DNA of 22,133 nt, taken from positions 1 through 22,133 of the forward strand of contig CALWAJ010000008.1 in assembly GCA_944373065.1 (NCBI GenBank), given 5' to 3'. Positions 1 through 5,829 of the stretch are shown here, piece by piece. This DNA is from an uncultured Bacilli bacterium. Lineage in GTDB: Bacteria; Bacillota_I; Bacilli_A; RF39; UBA660. Position 1 is the stretch's first letter, and each line of letters opens with the position of its first letter. The notes under the pieces are model-generated. The model was given only the letters and a program-made list of their open reading frames with translations. It made no database searches and had not been told where the DNA came from. Both the position numbers and the translations under genes were made by a program.

Positions 1-401
1 TTGATACAAACTGTGATCCAGATATGGTTGATTATGTTATTCCTGGTAATGATGATGCTGTAAGAAGTGTTAAATTATTAATAGGAGCTTTAACTAACGC
101 TATAGCAGAAGTTAATGGTAATGAAGTAATTGATTATATTACTGAAGAAGATAAAGCTAAGAAAGACAAAAAAGAAATAAAAAAAGACCAAAAGAAAGAT
201 AATAAAAAAGAAGTTAAAGAAGTAGTTTCTAAAGAAGAAAAGAAAGAAGAGAAAAAAGAAGAAGTAAAAGAAACTAAAAAAGAAGAAACTGTTGATTATA
301 GTAAAATGACAGTAGCAGAGTTAAAAGAAATTGCTAAAGAAAAAGGTATAGCAACTACAGGATTAAAGAAAGCTGAAATAATTGAAGCTTTATCTAAATA
401 A
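1..401 (+). CDS. rpsB: 30S ribosomal protein S2, 3' part, with C-terminal tail
   Basis: The reading frame is already open at the window edge (first full codon at 3), so the gene is cut at its 5' end. The stretch DTNCDPDMVDYVIPGNDDA followed by RSVKLLIGALTNAIAE is the conserved C-terminal part of bacterial S2, a protein of the small ribosomal subunit. After that the protein does not stop as a short S2 would: about 50 residues of almost pure Lys/Glu/Asp follow, then a helix-extended-helix motif of about 34 residues (YSKMTVAELKEIAKEKGI, then LKKAEIIEAL) that looks like a SAP or Rho_N-type nucleic-acid-binding motif. It is followed by tsf, the usual neighbour of rpsB. Identity as S2 is very secure from the conserved block and the context. 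The role of the tail is unknown. Confidence 0.95.
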   Translation, partial: DTNCDPDMVDYVIPGNDDAVRSVKLLIGALTNAIAEVNGNEVIDYITEEDKAKKDKKEIKKDQKKDNKKEVKEVVSKEEKKEEKKEEVKETKKEETVDYSKMTVAELKEIAKEKGIATTGLKKAEIIEALSK

Positions 402-405
402 AAAT

Positions 406-436
406 AAGGAAGGAGGGAGGGTATCTCCTTCCTTTT
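406..436 (+). terminator. Hairpin with short T-run between rpsB and tsf
   Basis: A perfect 10-bp stem pairs 406-415 (aaggaaggag) with 425-434 (ctccttcctt) around a 9-nt loop, and ends in TTTT at 433-436. It sits only 26 nt before the tsf start. Its position inside an operon suggests partial termination or attenuation, or an RNA-processing site, rather than a full stop. The T-run is short, so efficiency is uncertain. Confidence 0.65.
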
Positions 437-461
437 GTCAAAAATAGAAAGGATGATAATT

Positions 462-1340
462 ATGTTTAAAGCAAGTGATGTAAAAGAATTAAGAGATAAA
501 ACTGGAGCAGGAATGCTTGATTGTAAGAAAGCCTTAGAAGCATGTAATGGTAATATGGATGAAGCAGTTGATTGGTTAAGAGAAAAAGGTATTAGTAAAG
601 CTGCAAAGAAAGAGTCTCGTATTGCTGCTGAAGGTTTATGTAAAATAGAAGTTAAAGATAATAGAGCTGTTATTTTAGAGGTTAATTCTGAAACAGACTT
701 TGTCGCTAAAAATAAAGAATTTACTGACTTTGTAGATTACTTAGCAGATACTATTATTAATAACAATTTAAAAACAAAAGAAGATGTTTTAGCATTTGAT
801 GATAATGGAGAAACAGTAGAAGCTAAACTTGTTAGTTTAACTGCTAAAATAGGTGAAAAAATATCATTTAGAAGATGTGAATTAATTGAAAAAACTGATA
901 GTCAAGTATTTGGTAGTTACTTACATATGGGAGGTAAGATTGGAGCATTAGTAGTATTAGAAAATACTACAGAAGAAATAGCTAAAGATGTAGCAATGCA
1001 TGTAGCAGCAATGGCTCCTGTATGTGTAAAAAGAGATGAAGTTCCTAGTGATATGTTAGAACATGAATCTAAAGTAATTAAAGAACAAGTTATGAATGAA
1101 GGTAAACCTGAAAATATAGCAGAGAAAATGGTTACTGGTAGAATTAATAAATTCTATAAAGAGATTTGTTTAGAAGAACAAGCATTTATTAAAGATTCAA
1201 ATGTTACAGTAGGAGATTATGTTAAAAATAATGGAGGTTCTATTGTATCAATGATTCGTTACGCTGTTGGTGAAGGAATTGAGAAAAAAGAAGAAAACTT
1301 TGCTGATGAGGTAATGAGTCAAATAAATGCTACAAAATAA
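462..1340 (+). CDS. tsf: Elongation factor Ts
   Basis: EF-Ts is the cytoplasmic guanine-nucleotide exchange factor that recycles EF-Tu from GDP to GTP form. The 292-residue product has the N-terminal UBA-like domain (about residues 1-45, with RDKTGAGMLDCKKAL) and the signature TDFVAKN at residues 78-84 that contacts EF-Tu, followed by the two core subdomains. Length is normal for the family. The ATG at 462 is chosen because the protein then begins MFKASDVKELR, the standard EF-Ts start, and AGAAAGGA lies 8 nt upstream. A longer frame from a TTG at 435 would begin inside the upstream hairpin and is rejected. It is cotranscribed with rpsB, subject to the hairpin between them, and is followed by a strong terminator. 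Confidence 0.97.
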   Translation: MFKASDVKELRDKTGAGMLDCKKALEACNGNMDEAVDWLREKGISKAAKKESRIAAEGLCKIEVKDNRAVILEVNSETDFVAKNKEFTDFVDYLADTIINNNLKTKEDVLAFDDNGETVEAKLVSLTAKIGEKISFRRCELIEKTDSQVFGSYLHMGGKIGALVVLENTTEEIAKDVAMHVAAMAPVCVKRDEVPSDMLEHESKVIKEQVMNEGKPENIAEKMVTGRINKFYKEICLEEQAFIKDSNVTVGDYVKNNGGSIVSMIRYAVGEGIEKKEENFADEVMSQINATK

Positions 1341-1347
1341 TAGAGTA

Positions 1348-1385
1348 AAAAGATTAATATTTGCAAAGATATTAGTCTTTTTTTT
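1348..1385 (+). terminator. Intrinsic terminator after tsf
   Basis: A 13-bp stem (1348-1360 with 1369-1381, one G-T pair) and an 8-nt loop lead into eight T residues at 1378-1385. It closes the rpsB-tsf operon. Confidence 0.9.
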
Positions 1386-1396
1386 CAAAAATTATA

Positions 1397-1405
1397 TGTT
1401 ATCAT
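1397..1405 (+). promoter_or_regulatory. Extended -10 promoter candidate for the surface-protein gene
   Basis: TGTTATCAT fits the extended -10 form TGnTATAAT with one mismatch. It lies just after the tsf terminator and about 40 nt before the next start codon. No convincing -35 is present, since that position falls in the terminator T-run. The same TGn-type -10 recurs at other promoters in this window, which supports the call. Confidence 0.45.
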
Positions 1406-1443
1406 TTAAATGAAGATAAAATAAAGAAAGATAGTGATGAAAG

Positions 1444-3291
1444 ATGAAAGAGGCACTAAAAGATAATAAAAAAGTAATAATAATAGGAGTAGCTATTATT
1501 CTATTGCTTCTAATAGGTATAGCTTTTGCATATTTAGTAACAACATTACATGGACAAGAAGAATATGTGTTAAGAGCTGGAACATTAAATCTAGAGTTAG
1601 ATGATAAAAATGAATTAACATTATCTAGTCAGATACCATTAGAAGATAAAGATGGAATGTCTTTAGAAGGCTTTAACTTTAGTTTAACAAATAATGGAAA
1701 TATAGAGACAGATTATACTATCTATTTAGATGATATAGCCTTAGATGAAGGAGAAACTAGGATGCCTGATTCATCTATTAGATATAGTTTAACAAAAAAT
1801 GAAGTAGCAGGTAGTCCTGATAACTTATCTAATATGGGAGCAAATCCTAATAGAGTAGTAGATAGAGGAAGTATAGCAGTAGATGAGACTATTAATTATA
1901 CGCTTAGAATATGGATAGATTATGATGCTACAACTGAGGAAGCAGGAGGAAAGACATTTAAAGGGAAGTTAAGAGTAGTAGCAACTCAACCTGTAGGAGA
2001 GAAAGCTTCAACTGTGCTATTAGAAAATATACCTAAAGAAAATCAATATGATGATGGAGTAGATACATTTATAACAGGAGAAGATCCTAATAATTATATT
2101 TGGTATAGTGGAAAGTTATGGAGAGCAGTGTCTGTTAATAATGAAGAGAAGACAACTAAGTTAGTAACGCAGTGGAATATAAGTGCAATTCCTTATTCAA
2201 ATGGCAGTACAGCTTTTGCAGGAAGTTATATGGAAGAATGGTTAAATGATACTACAGTAGATGGGTTTTTAGGAAATTTAAGAAATTATGAAGATTTCAT
2301 TGCAACAGATGCAGTATGGGATGCTACAATGGATAATAGAGATTTAGGAAGTATAACAAGACCAAGTGGAGAGACAACAGTAACAGCACCTGTAGGATTA
2401 CTTAATATCTATGAATATCAGTCTAGTAATAATGGGAAAACTGATGGTTATTTGAATAATAGTCTTGTTTGGTGGCTACTAACATCTTATGATACCTCTT
2501 CTCATATTTGTGCTACACATGCTGATGGAAATGTTAATTATGGAACTGTATCTGATGCTTATGGAGTACGCCCTTCAATAAATTTAAAATCTAATGTCAA
2601 AATAGTTGATGGTGATGGGACAGTAGATAATCCATATCGCTTAAACGGAGATAATGATACTAATCTTTCCGGAACACTACTTTCAACTAGATATAGTGGA
2701 GAATATATAAGATTTGGAAATGATGAGAATAACCTATATAGAATAGTAAGTCATGAGAATGGTACAGGAACAAAGATAGTAAGTGCAGAACCATTAAAGA
2801 GTTCTGGAACATTTATAGAAAGTACTTTTGGAAGTAATACAACATTTTCAAGTACAAATACAATAGGCTCATTTCTAAATGGAGACTATCTAACAAATTA
2901 TGTAGATAGTACATATAGTGATATGATAGAAGATAGTACAATGTGGTACCTTGGAACAGTAGGAGATGGTGAAAGTTATAAATTAGCTAAATATACAGAT
3001 ACAAGTATGTCAGGTTATACCACAACAACAGAAGCAAAAGTAGGGTTACAAAGGTTAGGAGAATTAATGACTGGTCAATTTGATATGAATAGTAACTGTA
3101 GTAATTTCTGGACTTTAACACCATATTCGTTATCAAACGTTCGTCGTATTACTTATTATGGTCGTTCATATGATTATAGTTCAACTTTTGTTAATGGCAT
3201 TAAACCATCACTAAATCTAAAATCTAACGTACAGATAACTTCAGGAACAGGTACTAAAAATGATCCGTTTGAACTTAAACTTGCTAGTTAA
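1444..3291 (+). CDS. TasA/camelysin-like surface protein with two C-terminal modules
   Basis: This is a predicted extracellular protein of 615 residues. Residues 11-32 are one hydrophobic segment followed by the AGTLNLELDD-type stretch (residues 45-54) typical of TasA/CalY (camelysin) proteins handled by SipW-like signal peptidases. A beta-rich domain runs to about residue 182. Two copies of a roughly 190-residue module follow (about 217-400 and 418-612). Each opens with an aromatic stretch plus LWRAV or LYRIV, has a WxLT-type core, and closes with RPSINLKSNV or KPSLNLKSNV and a GxGT..(N/D)P turn. The modules resemble DUF6273-like domains, a family-level inference. Near each module end lies a segment of changing residues (2485-2565 and 3124-3201); CGT arginine codons occur only in the second, the rest of the gene using AGA, AGG or CGC. 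The ribosome binding site is weak. Function is unknown; surface binding or matrix formation is plausible. Confidence 0.75.
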   Translation: MKEALKDNKKVIIIGVAIILLLLIGIAFAYLVTTLHGQEEYVLRAGTLNLELDDKNELTLSSQIPLEDKDGMSLEGFNFSLTNNGNIETDYTIYLDDIALDEGETRMPDSSIRYSLTKNEVAGSPDNLSNMGANPNRVVDRGSIAVDETINYTLRIWIDYDATTEEAGGKTFKGKLRVVATQPVGEKASTVLLENIPKENQYDDGVDTFITGEDPNNYIWYSGKLWRAVSVNNEEKTTKLVTQWNISAIPYSNGSTAFAGSYMEEWLNDTTVDGFLGNLRNYEDFIATDAVWDATMDNRDLGSITRPSGETTVTAPVGLLNIYEYQSSNNGKTDGYLNNSLVWWLLTSYDTSSHICATHADGNVNYGTVSDAYGVRPSINLKSNVKIVDGDGTVDNPYRLNGDNDTNLSGTLLSTRYSGEYIRFGNDENNLYRIVSHENGTGTKIVSAEPLKSSGTFIESTFGSNTTFSSTNTIGSFLNGDYLTNYVDSTYSDMIEDSTMWYLGTVGDGESYKLAKYTDTSMSGYTTTTEAKVGLQRLGELMTGQFDMNSNCSNFWTLTPYSLSNVRRITYYGRSYDYSSTFVNGIKPSLNLKSNVQITSGTGTKNDPFELKLAS

Positions 3292-3297
3292 TATATA
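3269..3297 (+). promoter_or_regulatory. Possible promoter for the downstream membrane-protein gene
   Basis: TTGAAC (3269-3274) and TATATA (3292-3297) are separated by 17 nt at the end of the preceding gene. Each hexamer matches consensus at 4 of 6 positions. Such matches arise by chance in AT-rich DNA, so this is tentative. Confidence 0.35.
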
Positions 3298-3300
3298 AAG

Positions 3301-3330
3301 AAGGAAGAAAGATTAGAACTTTCTATTCTT
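3301..3330 (+). other. Hairpin directly upstream of the 3339 start codon
   Basis: Positions 3301-3311 pair with 3319-3330 (11 bp with one G-T pair and one bulged A) around a 7-nt loop. No T-run follows, so it is a poor terminator. The only Shine-Dalgarno-like bases upstream of the next gene (AAGGAAG, 3301-3307) lie in its 5' arm, so it may affect translation. Confidence 0.45.
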
Positions 3331-3338
3331 AAAAGTAT

Positions 3339-4337
3339 ATGAAAAATAAAATTATTAAATTATCACTATTCTTTATCTTACTTATACCATATTTATTTTT
3401 AGTTTATGTTTTCTTTAAAGATTTAAATGCTGATTCTTCTATATTAGTTTTTATAATTTATTTTATACTTTGGCTTATATACTTTATATTCGACATGACA
3501 ATAAAATATGTAAGGAATAAATCTATAGAGTTAAATTCCTTTTTCTCTATAGCACTTAAATTAACTATTCTTCATAATACTTTTTCAGATATTCGTATAA
3601 GTCAGTTATTTTTATTAAAACAACAATTAAGTATAGTTATATCTATGACTAATTTAGGTAGAACAAAAATATATATTCTTAACTTATTATTTTATATAGC
3701 TCATATCATATCTTTACTTTTATTGTATTTAATTGATGATAATATAGTATTTACAATAATAGTTATTATGTTTGGATTTTTAATTCTTCTATGTATTTTG
3801 ATGAATGTAAATAATTTTGCAAAAAATACTAAAGAAAGTCTTGATGGTATTAAAAAAGATATTGGAGAGAAAAATTATCGAAAAGCTGTTATCTTATCTA
3901 TTGTTAGTATAATTCTAGTTTTTGCAGTGCCAGTTTTAATTCTAGTTTTGCATGATTATATTACTAGCGATGATAAGAACTACATGGCTCCTGTAAAAGA
4001 GGAAGTTAAAGTTCAAGATAATAGTCTTACTATAGATGAATTAACTGATGAATATAAAAAATATATTGAAAATGAAATAGAAAAAGAACTTGGTGGAGAA
4101 GTAGATTATTATATTACGGATTTAAAAGAGAACCAAACTAATGAACAAAAAGAAAGATATAATGAAATAATAGTTGTCGCTAACTTAAAAAGTGATTCTT
4201 TAGATGATAAAGCTATAACTTTTCTATTTTATCAATATTTAACTAATTCAAAATTACATAAGGAAAGAGAAATAGAACTTTATAGTTACTTTGAATCTAC
4301 GCAAATAACAAAAGGAGATTGGATTAACGCAAGTTAA
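3339..4337 (+). CDS. Polytopic membrane protein of unknown function
   Basis: I do not recognise a family for this 332-residue protein. Hydrophobic segments suggest five or six membrane helices at about residues 7-27, 35-55, 108-130, 133-155 and 185-205, with a weaker stretch near 65-80. The last about 125 residues form a hydrophilic, Glu/Lys-rich domain that follows the final helix. The N-terminus MKNKIIKLSLFF looks like a genuine start, but there is no good ribosome binding site within 15 nt of the ATG: the only candidate is about 31 nt away inside a hairpin. The gene follows the TasA-like surface protein by 47 nt and has its own terminator. It could be a partner of that protein, but nothing in the sequence proves this. 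Confidence 0.65.
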   Translation: MKNKIIKLSLFFILLIPYLFLVYVFFKDLNADSSILVFIIYFILWLIYFIFDMTIKYVRNKSIELNSFFSIALKLTILHNTFSDIRISQLFLLKQQLSIVISMTNLGRTKIYILNLLFYIAHIISLLLLYLIDDNIVFTIIVIMFGFLILLCILMNVNNFAKNTKESLDGIKKDIGEKNYRKAVILSIVSIILVFAVPVLILVLHDYITSDDKNYMAPVKEEVKVQDNSLTIDELTDEYKKYIENEIEKELGGEVDYYITDLKENQTNEQKERYNEIIVVANLKSDSLDDKAITFLFYQYLTNSKLHKEREIELYSYFESTQITKGDWINAS

Positions 4338-4365
4338 AGAAACTTCATAACAGAGGTTTCTTTTT
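4336..4365 (+). terminator. Intrinsic terminator after the membrane-protein gene
   Basis: A 10-bp stem (4336-4345 with 4354-4363, one G-T pair) with an 8-nt loop runs into TTTTT at 4361-4365. The stem starts within the stop codon of the preceding gene. Confidence 0.85.
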
Positions 4366-4366
4366 A

Positions 4367-4395
4367 TTGACTAATATTATCTATTGTGATACATT
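4367..4395 (+). promoter_or_regulatory. Promoter with no intact gene immediately downstream
   Basis: TTGACT (4367-4372), a 17-nt spacer and an extended -10 TGATACATT (TG at 4387-4388, hexamer 4390-4395). It points towards an SD-like AAGGAG and an ATG at 4443, whose frame closes after seven codons. It may now drive the nuclease-family gene starting at 4618. Confidence 0.5.
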
Positions 4396-4442
4396 TTAGA
4401 TAGATGGGAGACTTTATTAAAAAGATGGAAAAAGAAGGAGTG

Positions 4443-4466
4443 ATGAAAAAAATAAAAAAAGTATGA
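4443..4466 (+). pseudogene. Aborted gene start or 7-codon leader peptide
   Basis: A good ribosome binding site (GAAGGAG) precedes ATG at 4443. The frame reads MKKIKKV and then TGA. The direct repeat DR1 begins inside it at 4452, so the element carrying DR1 may have cut off an older gene just after its start. A regulatory leader peptide is the alternative. Nothing downstream resembles a continuation. Confidence 0.3.
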
Positions 4467-4491
4467 ATTTTGTAAATTGAAGGTATTTTTA
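4452..4491 (+). repeat. Direct repeat DR1, upstream of the PD-(D/E)XK gene
   Basis: The core gtatgaattttgtaaattga and its flanks recur at 5581-5618 with only about three or four differences over 38-40 nt. DR1 lies upstream of the intact gene and DR2 upstream of its decayed copy, so the repeat is probably the conserved 5' flank of this gene family. The rest of 4492-4604 is AT-rich, with no gene seen, and holds an imperfect inverted match to the repeat core near 4551-4563. Confidence 0.7.
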
Positions 4492-4617
4492 GTATTCAAA
4501 ATTGAAAATTCCCCTAGAGAAAATTAAAAATTGAAGCCCTAATTTTAATGAATTTACAATTTTGCCTTTTTGCAAGTAGTTTTATATTATGTTACAACAA
4601 TTGCAGGAGGTGAGCTT

Positions 4618-5538
4618 TTGGCTATTACTAAAAAAAGATTTGAAGAAATAGTAAATGAATTAAGAAGAAAAGGAGAGATTGTTCCTGCTACTTATGATTG
4701 TGTTTTTAAAGCAATTATGAGAAATTGTTCTAAGTATAGAGCTGATACTACATCTAGATTAACAGGGATAATTAAAGAGGTTATATTAAATACTTATCAA
4801 GAGAAAAATACCGAATATGTAATAGATAATGCTTTAGAAAAAGGAAAAGTATCTGATGTTTTATTTGGTATAAATGGATTCATAATAAATTATGAATTCA
4901 ATGGTAGAAATTGGCAAGGTTTGATTGAAAGAAATGATGCTTATTTAGGTAAAATAAAGAATGATTTGATAAGAAAGACAGAAAGCTATGATAAAATGCC
5001 AAAAGTAATTCAGATAAATATAAATAACTTCTATAGTTTCTTAAGTAGAGAAAATGTATTAGAATTTAAATCAAGAGATAAATATGGAATCGTAGAAAGT
5101 GATAAATGGGGAAAGATTTATGTAAATTTAAAACTAATAAGAGAGAAATATAAGAGAGGATTAAATTTAAGTAAATTAGAAAAGGAATTACTAATATTAA
5201 CTTTAACAAAAGTTGATGAAATAGATAAGATTGCGGAAGGAGATGAAGAGTTAATGGAAGTTGCAAAAGAGTTAAAGAAATTAACAGAAGATATTAATAC
5301 AATAGGACTATATGATTTAGAAGAGGAAAGAAGATGGATAGAGAATAGTAAATTAAATACTGCTAGAGAAAAAGGCATTGAAAAAGGCATTGAAAAGGGT
5401 ATTGAAAAAGGTATTAAACAAGGAATAAAAGATGAGAAGAAATCTATTGCCAAGAATCTTTTAAAAGATGGATTATCTGTTTCTAAAGTATCTAAATATA
5501 CAGGACTTAGTAAAAAGCAAGTTTCAATGTTGATGTAG
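4618..5538 (+). CDS. PD-(D/E)XK nuclease/transposase-family (Rpn-like) protein
   Basis: Members of this family are predicted nucleases related to the Rpn/YhgA recombination-promoting proteins and are often annotated as PD-(D/E)XK family transposases. The 306-residue product shows the layout of that fold: Asp80 in KVSDVLFG, a beta-turn, then Glu93 in NYEFN. Asn95 sits where the classical nuclease has Lys, as is common in this family. The following RNDAYL and KVIQININNFYS segments are also typical. A Lys/Glu-rich helix with five 4-residue repeats (EKGI-like, encoded by 12-bp units at 5368-5427) leads into a C-terminal helix-turn-helix-like tail. TTG at 4618 is chosen because AGGAGG lies 7 nt before it; an earlier TTG at 4570 has no ribosome site. 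Flanking repeats and a decayed sibling indicate mobile origin. Confidence 0.75.
   Translation: MAITKKRFEEIVNELRRKGEIVPATYDCVFKAIMRNCSKYRADTTSRLTGIIKEVILNTYQEKNTEYVIDNALEKGKVSDVLFGINGFIINYEFNGRNWQGLIERNDAYLGKIKNDLIRKTESYDKMPKVIQININNFYSFLSRENVLEFKSRDKYGIVESDKWGKIYVNLKLIREKYKRGLNLSKLEKELLILTLTKVDEIDKIAEGDEELMEVAKELKKLTEDINTIGLYDLEEERRWIENSKLNTAREKGIEKGIEKGIEKGIKQGIKDEKKSIAKNLLKDGLSVSKVSKYTGLSKKQVSMLM
5368..5427 (+). repeat. In-frame 12-bp tandem repeat
   Basis: Five consecutive 12-bp units of the type gaaaaaggcatt encode repeating E-K-G-I. The first two are identical and the rest drift, the fifth most. Slippage would add or remove four residues without a frameshift, changing the length of the helix before the C-terminal tail. 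Confidence 0.85.
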
Positions 5539-5580
5539 TATTTTATTTATCAGTAATTTAACTTTATTATAATCAATAAC

Positions 5581-5618
5581 ATAAAAAAGTGTGAATTTTG
5601 TAAATTGAAATATTTTTA
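5581..5618 (+). repeat. Direct repeat DR2, upstream of the decayed copy
   Basis: Near-identical to DR1 (4452-4491), including gtgtgaattttgtaaattga. It is followed within 10 nt by the remnant of a second PD-(D/E)XK gene. It therefore marks the 5' flank of that copy. Confidence 0.7.
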
Positions 5619-5626
5619 CTTTTTTA

Positions 5627-5749
5627 GCAAAAGTTGATGAAATAGAGAAGACTAAATTAACTACTACTAGATAAAAAGGAATAAAAGATGAGAAAAATTC
5701 TATTGCTAAGTCCATGCTTTCTAAAAAACAGATAGCAAAATTATTATAA
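5627..5749 (+). pseudogene. Decayed, internally deleted copy of the PD-(D/E)XK gene
   Basis: One frame reads AKVDEIEKTKLTTTR, stop, KGIKDEKNSIAKSML then SKKQIAKLL, stop. This is collinear with separate pieces of the intact neighbour: TKVDEIDK, then SKLNTAREKG, then GIKDEKKSIAKNLL, then LSKKQVSML. The N-terminal nuclease core and parts between these pieces are gone and an internal stop is present, so it is a remnant. The match at DNA level (for example ggaataaaagatgaga) shows a common recent origin. Together with DR2 it indicates a former tandem duplicate. The spacer 5539-5580 before DR2 contains no gene. Confidence 0.85.
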
Positions 5750-5755
5750 TAGTTT

Positions 5756-5785
5756 AAAATACTAGAAAACTCTAGTATTTTTTTT
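5756..5785 (+). terminator. Strong intrinsic terminator before typA
   Basis: A perfect 11-bp stem (5756-5766 with 5771-5781) with the 4-nt loop AAAC is followed by eight T residues (5778-5785). It insulates typA from the mobile patch. Confidence 0.9.
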
Positions 5786-5792
5786 AAAACTG

Positions 5793-5801
5793 TGATATAA
5801 T
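5793..5801 (+). promoter_or_regulatory. Extended -10 promoter of typA
   Basis: TGATATAAT is a perfect extended -10 (TGn plus TATAAT) 28 nt before the typA start codon. The -35 position overlaps the preceding terminator and is weak, which the TGn extension may offset. Confidence 0.7.
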
Positions 5802-5829
5802 TTAGAACGTATTTTGGAGTGTGATAAGT

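Noticed and set aside
435..461. Longer EF-Ts starting at TTG 435
   Set aside because: It would begin inside the hairpin T-run with no ribosome site; ATG 462 has a good SD and gives the standard EF-Ts N-terminus.
4570..4617. Longer PD-(D/E)XK protein starting at TTG 4570
   Set aside because: No SD upstream; TTG 4618 is preceded by AGGAGG at 7 nt and the extra residues do not resemble the family.
5118..5453. Open frame on the - strand within the PD-(D/E)XK gene
   Set aside because: Antisense shadow of the repeat region (Pro/Ser/Phe repeats mirror the EKGI units); no ribosome site or promoter.
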